From: Nocardia sputorum
GTDB lineage: Bacteria; Actinomycetota; Actinomycetes; Mycobacteriales; Mycobacteriaceae
Direction of reading: 5' to 3'
DNA: 64,000 nucleotides
Assembly (NCBI RefSeq): GCF_027924405.1
Contig: NZ_AP026978.1
Coordinates: 6,324,001 to 6,388,000, forward strand
Under the pieces are notes generated by a model. That model worked only from the letters and a program-made list of their open reading frames with translations. It made no database searches and was not told the origin of the DNA. Below are positions 17,574 through 26,253 of this stretch, piece after piece; the first letter of the stretch is position 1, and each line of letters opens with the position of its first letter. The translations under genes and the position numbers were made by a program.

Positions 17574-17647
17574 GCCAACACCGTCCCGGCACGAACGGAA
17601 CGCTCCGCCGTGCTGTGCTGCATGATTCGCTCGCTGCGCTCACTCAT
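17570..17647 (-). CDS. 25-codon linker ORF between rex and the hemA leader
   Basis: The frame begins [19 protein letters not shown] and ends AGTVLA. Its ATG overlaps the rex stop as ATGA, and its TGA overlaps the start of the repeat leader as ATGA. At 78 bp it is close in length to the adjoining 75-bp units, and its 3' end (GTGCCGGGACGG, then GCATGA) resembles theirs. It may therefore be a diverged fourth unit. No function is suggested for the peptide. Confidence 0.4.
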   Translation of the reverse strand: MSERSERIMQHSTAERSVRAGTVLA

Positions 17648-18489
17648 GGTGTGACCACCGATCCCTTGCTGCTTGGCTCCGTTGCCGTATGCGAGGTTGT
17701 CGTATGCGGGGTTGTCGAGTGCTGGAGTGCCGGGTGCGCCTGCGCCGCGTGCGGGGTCGGCAGGCGGTGCGCGATGCGGCCGGATCCGGCGTGCGCGACC
17801 TCCGGCAGCGGGGACTGCTCGGCGTTGCGCACCCGTTCGAACGACAGCATCTGCATCTCGACGGCCAGGTCGACGCGCCGGACCTCGACGGTCGCCGGTG
17901 CGACCAGCTCGCAGGGCGCGAAGCTCAAAATCGACTGCAGACCCGACGCGACGAGCCGGTCGCACACGTCCTGGGCCGCGTCGTCGGGAACCGTGATGAC
18001 CGCGATGGTCGGCTCCAGCTCGGCGACCGCCGCCGCCAGCTCGGCCACGTCGCGCACCACCAGGCCGGCGACCGGCATGCCGATCACCTCGGGGTCGCTG
18101 TCGAGAATGCCGACCACGGTGAAACCGCGCCGCTGGAACCCGCCGTAGCCGACCAGGGCCCGGCCCAGATTCCCCGCGCCGACCAGCACGACGCGGTGCC
18201 CCTGCGACAAGCCGAGCACGTCCTCGATGCGGGAGCGGAGCTTGGCCACGTCGTAGCCGACGCCGCGAACTCCGTTGGGGCCGAGGAAGGAGAGATCCTT
18301 GCGCAATTTGGCCGAATTGACACCCGCCGCGACAGCCAGTTCCTCACTCGATACGATGGCAACACCGTCGTCGGCCAACATGGCGAGGACCCGAAGATAG
18401 GTAGCCAGCCGCGCGACGGTGGCCTGCGGGATGTCCTTCTGCAGAGCCCTGCCGGAGACGCCGCTCGGCGCCTCATGCTGCTCTGTCAC
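17644..18489 (-). CDS. rex: Redox-sensing transcriptional repressor Rex
   Basis: 281 aa from a GTG with GAGGAG about 9 nt upstream. The N-terminal winged helix ([52 protein letters not shown]) is followed by a Rossmann domain with [20 protein letters not shown] that senses NADH/NAD+. The C-terminal 45 residues beyond the usual Rex end are low-complexity, rich in His, Thr, Ser and Pro ([18 protein letters not shown]). In Streptomyces, Rex controls respiratory genes and its own rex-hemACD operon. The same gene order and a matching operator are present here. It is likely the first gene of this hem operon. Confidence 0.95.
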   Translation of the reverse strand: MTEQHEAPSGVSGRALQKDIPQATVARLATYLRVLAMLADDGVAIVSSEELAVAAGVNSAKLRKDLSFLGPNGVRGVGYDVAKLRSRIEDVLGLSQGHRVVLVGAGNLGRALVGYGGFQRRGFTVVGILDSDPEVIGMPVAGLVVRDVAELAAAVAELEPTIAVITVPDDAAQDVCDRLVASGLQSILSFAPCELVAPATVEVRRVDLAVEMQMLSFERVRNAEQSPLPEVAHAGSGRIAHRLPTPHAAQAHPALQHSTTPHTTTSHTATEPSSKGSVVTP

Positions 18490-18628
18490 GTCGTCGGCTC
18501 CTCGTCCCGGGCCTCGGGCTCCGGTTCGTCGCTCGACCCGCTGCCCCGGGGACGGTCCGGTGCCAGGGTGTCGAAGTTTCGGATTTCGGGGCGGCTCCGC
18601 AGCCTCGGCATGCGGGTCGCGTGCCACC

Positions 18629-18657
18629 ACCGTAACTGCTTGTGAAGCCCTGCACAA
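18629..18657 (-). promoter_or_regulatory. Rex operator overlapping the rex-hem promoter
   Basis: The 18-bp site TTGTGAAGCCCTGCACAA (18640-18657) matches the published Rex operator pattern TTGTGAA-N4-TTCACAA at 13 of 14 positions. On the minus strand it overlaps a credible promoter: TTGTGC (18657-18652), 17-nt spacer, TACGGT (18634-18629). Rex bound here would block RNA polymerase when NADH is low, giving autoregulation of rex-hemA-hemC-hemD. The leader to the rex GTG would be about 130 nt. The operator consensus is from memory of the Streptomyces work. Confidence 0.75.
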
Positions 18658-18727
18658 AGTCGGTGAAATTGGCCTCATTTTCCGCCGCGACCAGCACAGC
18701 GGCCGAATCGGACGGAAAACGGCGCGC

Positions 18728-18988
18728 TCAGCGCTTCAGGTCCGCCCGCAATCGGGTCTCGTCGACATCGAAATAGCTGTGTTCGCGGCCGTCGAGCAGG
18801 ACGACGGGAAGCCGGTCGCCGTACTCCGCCCGCAGGCCAGGGTCGGTAACGGCGGCTTCGTCGACGTCGACGGTGCCCGGTTCGATACCGAATTCGGCGC
18901 AGATCACGCGCAGCTGTTCCAGTGCTGTCGCACACAGTCCACAGCCCGCGCGAGTCAGCAATGTCACCGAATGTGTGGGATTGGTCAT
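18728..18988 (-). CDS. Glutaredoxin-like protein (DUF836/thioredoxin fold)
   Basis: 86 aa. A short thioredoxin fold starts [20 protein letters not shown], with a CGLC redox pair near residue 16, and has a cis-proline strand ([14 protein letters not shown]). No signal peptide, so it is cytosolic. Size and motif fit the small glutaredoxin-like proteins kept upstream of hemA in mycolata (Rv0508 by memory). It could use mycothiol, whose synthase mshA is in this window, but this is inference. It is divergent from the serB-like gene, with about 138 nt between. Confidence 0.85.
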   Translation of the reverse strand: MTNPTHSVTLLTRAGCGLCATALEQLRVICAEFGIEPGTVDVDEAAVTDPGLRAEYGDRLPVVLLDGREHSYFDVDETRLRADLKR

Positions 18989-19126
18989 GACCGGAATTTA
19001 ATCCGCGGCCCGCGCGCCGGGCGGCCCGGTACGCGCCACGCGAATGTGTCGCGCGCCGCCTTCTGCCGTGACTGTCGGCTCATCCGGCTACTGTTGACAT
19101 GGTTCGCGCGACGGGCGGAGGTACTG

Positions 19127-20158
19127 GTGCCGGAACGATCGAAGGTGGCGAGGGCCGGATTCATCGCGGGACGATTCGGTGAGTTTCCGGCGCGGTGGAA
19201 CCTGAGCCAGATGGGCCAGGGGTTGCAGGACCAGCTCGCCCGCATCTCGCGCAGCCCTTTCGGCCCGAGTGAAGAGGAATTGCGGGCCAATCTGGCCGGT
19301 GAGGCGAGCGCCGATGCGGCGCTGACGCTGCACGACGCCGAACTCGCCGCGGGTGAGTTGGAAGCCGTCGGCCCGGAGGCCCCGCGCGATCTCACCGCGG
19401 CCGCGTTCTTCGACGTAGACAACACCATGGTGCAGGGCGCGTCGATCGTACATTTCGCTCGCGGTCTGGCGGCGCGCAAGTACTTCAAGACCTCCGATCT
19501 GGTGGACGTCGCCTGGAAGCAGGTGAAATTCCGGGTCACCGGCAAGGAGAGCAGCACCGATATGGCCAGCGGCAAGGAGAAGGCGCTGGCGTTCATCGCC
19601 GGGCGCTCGACCGCCGAGCTGGCCGAGCTGGGCGAGGAGATCTACGACGAGATCATCGCCGACAAGATCTGGCCCGGAACGCGCGCGCTCGCCCAGATGC
19701 ACTTGGACGCGGGCCAGCAGGTGTGGCTGGTGACCGCGACCCCGGTGGAGCTGGCGCAGGTGATCGCGAAGCGGCTCGGGCTCACCGGAGCGCTGGGCAC
19801 CGTGGCCGAGAGCGTGGACGGGAAGTTCACCGGGCGACTGGTCGGCGACATCCTGCACGGCCTCGGCAAGGCGCACGCCGTGCGCACGCTGGCGATTCGC
19901 GAGGGCCTGAACCTCAAGCGGTGCACCGCCTACTCCGACAGCCACAACGACGTGCCGATGCTCTCACTGGTCGGCACGGCCGTGGCGATCAACCCCGACT
20001 CGGATCTCCGCGAGGTCGCCAAGAACCGCGGCTGGGAGATCCGCGACTTCCGGACCGGCCGCAAGGCCGCCAAGATCGGCGTGCCCACCGCGCTGGCTTT
20101 GGGCGCGGCAGGCGGCGCGGTCGCCGCGGCAGTTACACGCCGTCGTGATGATCATTGA
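19127..20158 (+). CDS. HAD-IB family hydrolase, SerB-like
   Basis: 343 aa from a GTG with GGAGG 5 nt upstream. About 85 N-terminal residues form a lineage-specific region. The HAD domain then starts [20 protein letters not shown], where DVDNT carries the nucleophile and general acid. Motif II is [15 protein letters not shown] and the metal-binding end is [15 protein letters not shown] short Ala/Gly-rich segment near the C-terminus ([17 protein letters not shown]) may touch the membrane. Homologues are annotated as phosphoserine phosphatase or lysophosphatidic acid phosphatase. The neighbouring acyltransferase makes a lipid substrate plausible but unproven. Confidence 0.88.
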   Translation: MPERSKVARAGFIAGRFGEFPARWNLSQMGQGLQDQLARISRSPFGPSEEELRANLAGEASADAALTLHDAELAAGELEAVGPEAPRDLTAAAFFDVDNTMVQGASIVHFARGLAARKYFKTSDLVDVAWKQVKFRVTGKESSTDMASGKEKALAFIAGRSTAELAELGEEIYDEIIADKIWPGTRALAQMHLDAGQQVWLVTATPVELAQVIAKRLGLTGALGTVAESVDGKFTGRLVGDILHGLGKAHAVRTLAIREGLNLKRCTAYSDSHNDVPMLSLVGTAVAINPDSDLREVAKNRGWEIRDFRTGRKAAKIGVPTALALGAAGGAVAAAVTRRRDDH

Positions 20159-20320
20159 TGGACCACCAGAGCGGAACGACGAACATCATCCGTGCGGCAC
20201 GCCCCTTTACGGCCGGGCGCACTCCGATGCTGGAATGCCGAACGCGCCCAGCGCACTGCAACCACCGGTTTCGAGCGAAGCGAGATCGAGCATCCGCCGT
20301 TCGCGCGGAGGCGCGGCCGA

Positions 20321-21328
20321 TTAACCAGTGAAGACGTTGCGGCGCTTGGTGAGCAGCTTGTAGAGCGTCTGCTGGATGGTCTCGCGGACCTGGTCGGTGA
20401 CCTCGAACATGGTCATCGGGTCGTCGGCGGCTTCCGGCTCGTAGGGCGTGGTCGGGATGGGGGTGCCGAACTCGATGTACCACTTGGACGGCAGCGGCAC
20501 CGCGCCGAGCAGGCCCAGATGCGGGAACAGCGGCGTCACCGGGAAATACGGCAGGCCGAGCAGCCGGGCCAGCGGCTTCAGATCGGCCAGCTTGGGGTAG
20601 ATCTCCTCGGAGCCGACGATGGAGCACGGGATGATCGGCACGCCGGTGCGCACCGCCGCGGCCACGAAGCCACCCCGCCCGAAGCGTTGCAGCTTGTAGC
20701 GATCGGTGTACTGCTTGCCGACGCCCTTGAACCCTTCCGGGAACACCCCGGTCAGCTCGCCGGAGCGCAGCAGCCGTTCGGCGTCCTCCCGGCAGGCCAG
20801 TGTGTGGCCCGCCCGGCGGGCCAGCACCCCGAGCACCGGCGTCTCGAAGATCAGGTCGGCCGCGAGCAAGCGCAACGCGCGCTGCTTCGGGTGCCGGTCG
20901 TGCACGGCGAGCTGTAGCATCAGCCCGTCCAGCGGCACGGTGCCCGCGTGATTGGCCACGATCAGCGCGCCGCCCGCCTCCGGGAGGTTGTCCATCCCGC
21001 TGACCTCCACCCGGAACCACAGGTCCGACAGCGGCCGCAGGGCGGGCAGGATGACCGACTCGAGCAGATGCTCGTCGAAACCGAACTCGTCGACCTGGTA
21101 GTCGCCGGTCAGCCTGCGGCGCGCGAAATCCGCGGTCTTCGTGATCTGCTTGCCGAGCGCGCCGCGCAGCATTCCCGACAGCGACTGCGGCGCGGCGGGC
21201 GTCACCGCCGCGCGGCGCTCGACCAGCGAGGTCACCGGACTCGGCGCGGCCAGGCGTCGTGGCGCAGGCCGCTGGCGCGCCTCGATCTGGAGGTCGTGGA
21301 GTCGGATGACTTTCGCTACGTCATTCAT
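20321..21328 (-). CDS. Lysophospholipid acyltransferase family protein
   Basis: 335 aa. A 60-residue N-terminal region is followed by a PlsC-type domain with the catalytic NHAGTVPLDGLML (NHxxxxD form), FETPVLGVLARRAG, GVFPEGFKGVG (block III) and VPIIPCSIVGSEEIYP (block IV). It should transfer acyl chains to a glycerophospholipid at the membrane surface. The ATG overlaps the stop of the epimerase gene as ATGA, so the pair is coupled. The order epimerase-acyltransferase matches the mycobacterial galE2-Rv0502 pair. Substrate unknown. Confidence 0.9.
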   Translation of the reverse strand: MNDVAKVIRLHDLQIEARQRPAPRRLAAPSPVTSLVERRAAVTPAAPQSLSGMLRGALGKQITKTADFARRRLTGDYQVDEFGFDEHLLESVILPALRPLSDLWFRVEVSGMDNLPEAGGALIVANHAGTVPLDGLMLQLAVHDRHPKQRALRLLAADLIFETPVLGVLARRAGHTLACREDAERLLRSGELTGVFPEGFKGVGKQYTDRYKLQRFGRGGFVAAAVRTGVPIIPCSIVGSEEIYPKLADLKPLARLLGLPYFPVTPLFPHLGLLGAVPLPSKWYIEFGTPIPTTPYEPEAADDPMTMFEVTDQVRETIQQTLYKLLTKRRNVFTG

Positions 21329-22404
21329 TGGTGTGCTCCCGTACCGGCCCCGAGCAGGCCGAGCAGTTTGTGTTCTGCGGCGTCGATCCAGGCTGGATCG
21401 ACCACGGGCCGCAACGCTGCGCCCCCGATGAAGTCGTCGAACGCCTGCACTGTCGTCCAGCGCGGCACGAACCCGAGTTCGGTGCGCATGCGCGTGGTGT
21501 CCAGGCCACAACCGAAGTGGAAATAGTCGAGCTGTTCGGCGGAGAACTCCCGCATCACCGGGCCCATGAGCAGGCGGCCCGCGGTGCGGAACACCGTGAA
21601 GGGAATGGGCAGTTCGATCCGGCCTGCCCGCCGGACCGCCTGGGACAGTGACAGCGCGCCGTCGCCCGCGATGTTGTACGTACCCCCCACCGTACGCCGC
21701 GCCGCGTGCGTCAGCGCGGCCACGGCGTCCTCCTCGTGCAGCAACTGCATCCTGGCGTCCCGGCCGAATACGGTGGGCGTCACCGGCGAACGCAGATATT
21801 GCACGCCGCGAGCGGCCAACCGCGGGCCGACGATGGGTGCGAACCGCAGAATGGACGCGGCGATATCGGGACGTCGCCGGGCGAGCCCGCGAACGTAACC
21901 CTCTATATCGATCATGTCGCGAGCAAACCCGCCGCGCGGCGGTGTGCGCGCGCTCATTTCCTCGCTGAATTTCGCGGGATCCTTCGCACTGCACCCGTAC
22001 ACCGCCGACGAGGAGCGCAGTACCACCCGGCGCACCGAAGACACCTTCTGACACACCGCGAACAGCTGCATCGCGCCGAGGACGTTGTGATCCTTCATCA
22101 CCGCGCGACCGCCGCCCGCGGGCGGGCGGGTCAGCAGGGCGGTGTGCACCACGGTGTCCACCTCGGCACCATCGATCACCTTACGGATCAACGGATTTCG
22201 AATGTCCGCTCGCACGAATTCGGCGCGGCCCATGCGCCGCTGCAGCTCTCGGCTGGGCGTCATGGTGTCGACGGCGAGAATGCGCTCGATCCCGGGATCC
22301 TGGGCGAGCCGGGCGACGACCGTGCCACCGAAGAAGCGGCCGGCCCCGGTGACCAGCACGACCTTCGGCGCGTTTCCTTCCCGACCCGCAGAACCCACCG
22401 GCAC
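21325..22404 (-). CDS. NAD-dependent epimerase/dehydratase family protein (GalE2-like)
   Basis: 359 aa extended SDR-fold protein. VVLVTGAGRFFGGTVVARLA is the NAD-binding glycine-rich loop. An acidic residue follows strand 2 (ILAVDTMTPS), with VDTVVHTALLTRP and VVLRSSSAVYG near the usual Ser/Tyr active site; the usual YxxxK is not obvious. The start is a GTG, and a second GTG two codons later is possible. It begins the two-gene unit with the acyltransferase. The annotated sugar-epimerase role is by similarity only; lipid-linked substrates are equally possible. Confidence 0.85.
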   Translation of the reverse strand: MPVGSAGREGNAPKVVLVTGAGRFFGGTVVARLAQDPGIERILAVDTMTPSRELQRRMGRAEFVRADIRNPLIRKVIDGAEVDTVVHTALLTRPPAGGGRAVMKDHNVLGAMQLFAVCQKVSSVRRVVLRSSSAVYGCSAKDPAKFSEEMSARTPPRGGFARDMIDIEGYVRGLARRRPDIAASILRFAPIVGPRLAARGVQYLRSPVTPTVFGRDARMQLLHEEDAVAALTHAARRTVGGTYNIAGDGALSLSQAVRRAGRIELPIPFTVFRTAGRLLMGPVMREFSAEQLDYFHFGCGLDTTRMRTELGFVPRWTTVQAFDDFIGGAALRPVVDPAWIDAAEHKLLGLLGAGTGAHQ

Positions 22405-22556
22405 CCGCTTTCCCTTGCCAGCCGCCCTTGTGATTATTCCCAGTGCCTAGCGTAGCGGCTGCCTACCCGCTCACCGAGAGTATTAACCAGGATCTAACGA
22501 TGACTTCAGTCACGTGATACAAATGAGGATTTCAAAATTTCAAATTTCAAACAAAA
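22405..22556. other. AT-rich intergenic stretch upstream of the epimerase gene
   Basis: About 150 nt without a gene. Bases 22515-22556 are strikingly AT-rich for this genome and contain three copies of the phrase ATTTCAAA or a variant (ATTTCAAAATTTCAAATTTC). On the minus strand this lies just after the bS22 terminator hairpin, so its T-rich strand supports termination. It may also act as an upstream element for the epimerase promoter. No reading frame or known repeat was recognised. Confidence 0.5.
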
Positions 22557-22584
22557 GAGCCCGTCACCTATTGGTGACGGGCTC
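22557..22584 (-). terminator. Rho-independent terminator after the bS22 gene
   Basis: A perfect 12-bp stem (GAGCCCGTCACC with GGTGACGGGCTC) and 4-nt loop. On the minus strand it is followed by TTTTG and a further AT-rich stretch. It lies 25 nt after the bS22 stop and insulates the epimerase operon. Confidence 0.88.
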
Positions 22585-22608
22585 CTGCGGCTACCACGCA
22601 GCGATGCC

Positions 22609-22710
22609 TTACTTGCCGAGTTTGCGCCGCTGCACACGCGTACGGCGAAGCAGCTTGCGGTGCTTCTTCTTCGACATGCGCTTGCGGCGCTTCTTGATCA
22701 CAGAACCCAT
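22609..22710 (-). CDS. Small ribosomal subunit protein bS22 (AURKAIP1/COX24 domain)
   Basis: 33 aa with 18 Lys/Arg residues: [20 protein letters not shown], then [13 protein letters not shown]. This matches the actinobacterial bS22 protein (Rv0500B-type) that sits near the decoding centre of the 30S subunit. GAGG lies about 8 nt before the ATG, and an inner ATG at residue 12 is a less likely start. A clean terminator hairpin follows. The position between the HTH gene and the epimerase is conserved in mycolata. It is too short for most gene finders. Confidence 0.93.
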
Positions 22711-22936
22711 AGGGTTGTCCTCGCGTTCTCTCTACTCGGCGCGCACGCTGCCCGTGCGCGATTGCCGGACGCCCGTCCGCCGAGTCCCCGGCCGACGGGC
22801 CGGGGTCACTCGGCAAGCTCACGCCCCGTGTCCGCGCCGCCGGATACCACGGGGCAACGAACAGCGATGCCACCGGCGGGCGAACACGAACCGAGGAGCT
22901 ATCGTACCGGCCCGCCCCGGTGGTCTCGAAACCGCC

Positions 22937-23239
22937 TCATCCGGCGTCGAAATAGGACGTTTCCAGATAGTCGTGCACCGCCTTGGCGTGCACTCGGAAC
23001 GATCGGCCGACGCGCACGGCGGGCAACTCGCCCGAGTGCACCAGCCGGTAGACCGTCATCTTGGACACCCGCATCAGATTCGCCACTTCGGCGACGGTGA
23101 GAAACTGGGTGCCGCCGCCGAGCACGGATTGCCCCTGTGTCGCGGCCTCACGCTGTGTACGGGAATTCCCCCGACCGCCCGCGGGACCGGAGCCGCCGGA
23201 CCCTCCGGAATTCGCAGACATCTTGTTCGCAGACATCAT
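22937..23239 (-). CDS. Excisionase/MerR-type helix-turn-helix protein
   Basis: About 100 aa. The first 40 residues are Gly/Ser/Asn-rich and disordered. The C-terminal half is a compact winged helix of the BldC/excisionase type: FLTVAEVANLMRVSKMTVYR, LVHSGELPAVRVGRSFRVHA, KAVHDYLETSYFD. It is the homologue by position of Rv0500A. The exact start is uncertain: tandem ATGs follow GGAGG at 11-14 nt. It is probably a small DNA-binding regulator with an unknown target. The bS22 gene follows 226 nt downstream, so both may share a transcript. Confidence 0.85.
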   Translation of the reverse strand: MMSANKMSANSGGSGGSGPAGGRGNSRTQREAATQGQSVLGGGTQFLTVAEVANLMRVSKMTVYRLVHSGELPAVRVGRSFRVHAKAVHDYLETSYFDAG

Positions 23240-23384
23240 TGCACCATTGACCTCCGGCACGTCCGCGCCGCCGGCTTCCCCACCGGCGGAACAGACACGC
23301 ACGTGCTCCTTGAAGCTTAGCGGGACCAGTGGTGTTACTGCGACGGGAGTGAGAAATCGGGTTTTCCGATTTTAAACAGACCGG

Positions 23385-24203
23385 TCACTCCGCTGACGCG
23401 CCCTGTTCCAGCGACCTTTCCTTGGCCGCCACGAGGGCTTCGTAGAACGCCGAGCGTAGTCCTCCGCGCTCGAGCTCGCGGATCGCGGCCGCGGTGGTGC
23501 CCGCCGGTGAGGTCACCGCGGCGCGCAGTTCCGCGGCGGTCTGCGTAGAACTGTCGAGCAGGGCGGCCGAGCCGACCATGGTCTGCACGACGAGCTGGGT
23601 GGCCACGTCCCTGGTCAGCCCGAGCCCGACGCCCGCCTCCACCATGGCCTCCACGACCAGGAAGAAATAGGCGGGCCCCGATCCGGACACCGCGGTGACC
23701 GCGTCCATCTGGCTCTCCGCCACGGTGACCACCTTGCCGACCGCGCCGAGCACCTCGCTCACCAGTTCCAGATGCTGCTCGCGCGCGTAGCGGCCCGGCG
23801 CGATGACGCTCATGCCCTGCCCCACCAGCATCGGCGTATTCGGCATCACCCGCACCACCGGGAACCCGGCGGGCATCTTGCCCTCCAGCCGGCCGGTCGG
23901 CACACCGGCCGCCAGCGAGACCAGCACTTGATCGCGGTCGCTGCCGATCTCCGCCTTGCCCAGCGGCGCGAGAACCGCGTCGACGTCGTTCGGTTTCACC
24001 GCGATCACCAGCAGATCCGCGCCGATCGCGGCATCCGCCAAATCGTCGGTGACCCGGATGCCGAAGCGTTCGGCGAGCTGATGGGCGCGTTCCCGATGGG
24101 TCTCCACGACGACCAGGTCCTTGGTCAGCCGCCCGGACTCCAGCAACCCGGCGACCAACGCCTCCCCGATGCGCCCGCCACCGATCACCGCAATTCTCGT
24201 CAT
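23385..24203 (-). CDS. proC: Pyrroline-5-carboxylate reductase
   Basis: 272 aa. Catalyses the last step of proline synthesis with NAD(P)H. The N-terminus RIAVIGGGRIGEALVAGLLE binds the dinucleotide. Other conserved parts are VIAVKPNDVDAVL, VVRVMPNTPMLVGQGMSVI, AVSGSGPAYFFLVVEAMVEA and LRAAVTSPAGTTAAAIREL. Length is normal. It lies 32 nt downstream of the thioesterase gene, as in the Rv0498-Rv0500 order of mycobacteria. Confidence 0.96.
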   Translation of the reverse strand: MTRIAVIGGGRIGEALVAGLLESGRLTKDLVVVETHRERAHQLAERFGIRVTDDLADAAIGADLLVIAVKPNDVDAVLAPLGKAEIGSDRDQVLVSLAAGVPTGRLEGKMPAGFPVVRVMPNTPMLVGQGMSVIAPGRYAREQHLELVSEVLGAVGKVVTVAESQMDAVTAVSGSGPAYFFLVVEAMVEAGVGLGLTRDVATQLVVQTMVGSAALLDSSTQTAAELRAAVTSPAGTTAAAIRELERGGLRSAFYEALVAAKERSLEQGASAE

Positions 24204-24235
24204 GGGCCTCAAGGCTAGACGGCGCGCGCCGAAGC

Positions 24236-25123
24236 TCAGCGCTGGGGAACGAGCGCCAGCTGACGACTCTGCGCGACGACCGCGCCGGTGGAGTCGAGCA
24301 CCAGCTGGTCCTCGTCGAACATGCGCCCGCCCACCTCGTGCGTGGTGGCGATGATCCGCAGCCAGCCCGACGCGGGCCTGCGGCGCAGGTAGGTGGTCAT
24401 CTGCACGGTGGGGGCCCAGCCGAAGTGGCCCAGGTTCACCGGCACCGGCGGGCTCATGTCGGCACACATCATGGCGAAGTACATCGCGACGTCGGGGTCC
24501 TGTTCGTCGCCCGGTCGCGGGCGGATCCACATCCGCAGACGCGGTTCGCCCTTTTCTCCGTCGAGGAAGCGGGCCCACTCGCGATCGAGGTAGATCTCGG
24601 CGCCTTGGCCGACGTGCACGATGTCGCCCATCTGGGAACCGGGCTCGTAGCCGATGGCGTCGGCGGGCGGCTGCACGGGCATGTCGGAGTGCTGCGGCGC
24701 GTAGCTCGGTTCCGCGTCGTCGAGACGGCTGAAGGTCAGCGCCGTGCGCACCAGGACGCGGCCGTCCTGGATCAGGTCGGTGTCGGCCAGGCAGATCTGG
24801 CGACCGATCTTGCGGACGCGCACCTCGTACTCGACCTCGCCGGGGTCCGGGGCGCCGAGGAAATCGGAACTCGCGGCGATCGGCGCCATGCCGACCAGCG
24901 CCGGATCTGAGGCGCGCAGCCAATTCGTGGCCGCCGCGGCGCTGCCCGCGACCATCGTCCCGCCGTGCACCTTCGGGCCGATGGTCCAGATGTCGTCGAT
25001 GACACCCAGATAGCGGCCGGTCTCCGCGGTGGCGGGCGGCGCCTCGCGCACCGCGCACACCCGGCTGAACGGTGCGTCGGTCGTGGCCGCCGGGCCGAAT
25101 TCGGCCGTCAGCTCCATCGTCAT
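24236..25123 (-). CDS. Acyl-CoA thioesterase family protein (double hotdog)
   Basis: 295 aa with two hotdog halves, as in TesB-like thioesterases. The first half has KVHGGTMVAGSAAAATNWL and VEYEVRVRKIGRQICLAD. The second half has NLGHFGWAPTVQMTTYLRRR and WLRIIATTHEVGGRMFDEDQ. AGGAG lies 5 nt before the first of two close ATGs. The position between the isomerase-like protein and proC corresponds to Rv0499. Probable substrate is an acyl-CoA; the chain type is not visible. Confidence 0.85.
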   Translation of the reverse strand: MTMELTAEFGPAATTDAPFSRVCAVREAPPATAETGRYLGVIDDIWTIGPKVHGGTMVAGSAAAATNWLRASDPALVGMAPIAASSDFLGAPDPGEVEYEVRVRKIGRQICLADTDLIQDGRVLVRTALTFSRLDDAEPSYAPQHSDMPVQPPADAIGYEPGSQMGDIVHVGQGAEIYLDREWARFLDGEKGEPRLRMWIRPRPGDEQDPDVAMYFAMMCADMSPPVPVNLGHFGWAPTVQMTTYLRRRPASGWLRIIATTHEVGGRMFDEDQLVLDSTGAVVAQSRQLALVPQR

Positions 25124-25259
25124 CCTCACTCCTGTCCGTCGACCTCCACCCGATGGCGCCGTTGGCGGGTGCGGCCCGCATCGTCGCCGGAGGGTTCGTA
25201 CAGCGTACAACGCGTCCCGTCCCGAACCGCATCGCCGCATGGCGCAGAAGCGATGAGCG

Positions 25260-26240
25260 TCACATCGGGCGGTCGGGCGACCTCCGGCTCGCACCGGCCG
25301 GGGTGGGCGCGGCGGCCACGACCAAGTGCTTGCGGGCGAAGGCCAGCGTGCGGTGCAGCATCTCGGCCCGCTCCTTGGTGGTGCGCGCGTTCTGCGTGTT
25401 GATCTCGGCGACGACTTGGCCGCTGAAGCCGGTACGGACCAGATTCGCGCACACCTCGACGCACGGCTGGGTGCCCTCGCCAGGAACGAGATGCTCGTCG
25501 TGCGCGGCGCCCCGGCCGTCGGCCAAGTGCAGATGGGCCAGTCCCGAGCCCATGCGCGCAGCCAGCGCCAGGGGATCGGCTCCGGCGGTGGCGGTGTGCG
25601 ACAGGTCCAAGGTGTAGTGGCGGAAGCCGGTGTCGGTCGGGTCGTAGGAGGGGCTGAAGGCGGTGACCGCCGGGCCGGGACCGCCACGGCGCTCCAACCG
25701 TTTCACCGCGCCTTCGCGCCGGCCGAACAGCGTGTCGGCCCGCATCGGGAACATGTTCTCCACGGCCACGATCACCGGGCTGTTCTCCTCCAGCTCGGCC
25801 ACCTGCGCGGCGAACCCCGCCGCGTAGCGGCGCTGCCAGCGGAACGGTGGATGCACGACCACCGTGCTCGCGCCCAGCGCCTCGGCGGTGTGCACACTGC
25901 GCTCCAGCTTGGCCACCGGGTCCGACCCCCACACGCGCTGCGAGATCAACAGGCACGGCGCGTGCAACGCGAGCACTGGAACGTCGTATTTGCGCGCGTA
26001 GGCCTGCACGGTGGCGATGCTCTGGCTGGCGGGCTCGGCCCACACCATCAGCTCGACGCCGTCGTAGCCCAGCTCGGCGGCGTACCGGAACGCGGCCTCC
26101 GTATTCTGCGGGTACACCGAGGCGGTCGAGAGCCCCACCCGGATCGGACGCGGCCGGGCCGCACTCTCGTCTTCTCCCGGCGGCCCGGCGTCCGTACGCG
26201 TCCCCGCCCCGGTCTCGTTCGCTTGTCCGATATTCGCCAC
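25260..26240 (-). CDS. Sugar phosphate isomerase/epimerase-type TIM barrel protein
   Basis: 326 aa. After a 30-residue flexible N-terminus comes an AP-endonuclease-2/xylose-isomerase-like barrel: IRVGLSTASVYPQNTEAAF, YDGVELMVW, LALHAPCLLIS, STVVVHPPFRWQ, VIVAVENMFP, HYTLDLSHTA, LAHLHLADG and VVAEINTQNA. The conserved His, Glu and Asp residues on strand ends are the likely metal ligands. The start is a GTG with GGGAG 5 nt upstream. It matches Rv0498 by position. The substrate is unknown. Confidence 0.88.
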   Translation of the reverse strand: MANIGQANETGAGTRTDAGPPGEDESAARPRPIRVGLSTASVYPQNTEAAFRYAAELGYDGVELMVWAEPASQSIATVQAYARKYDVPVLALHAPCLLISQRVWGSDPVAKLERSVHTAEALGASTVVVHPPFRWQRRYAAGFAAQVAELEENSPVIVAVENMFPMRADTLFGRREGAVKRLERRGGPGPAVTAFSPSYDPTDTGFRHYTLDLSHTATAGADPLALAARMGSGLAHLHLADGRGAAHDEHLVPGEGTQPCVEVCANLVRTGFSGQVVAEINTQNARTTKERAEMLHRTLAFARKHLVVAAAPTPAGASRRSPDRPM

Positions 26241-26253
26241 GACTGCTCCCTGC

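Noticed and set aside
20159..20320. Possible tRNA or structured RNA in the gap between the HAD hydrolase and acyltransferase genes (GGTTTCGAGC-like segment)
   Set aside because: No cloverleaf could be drawn; convergent gene gap with no clear hairpin terminator either.
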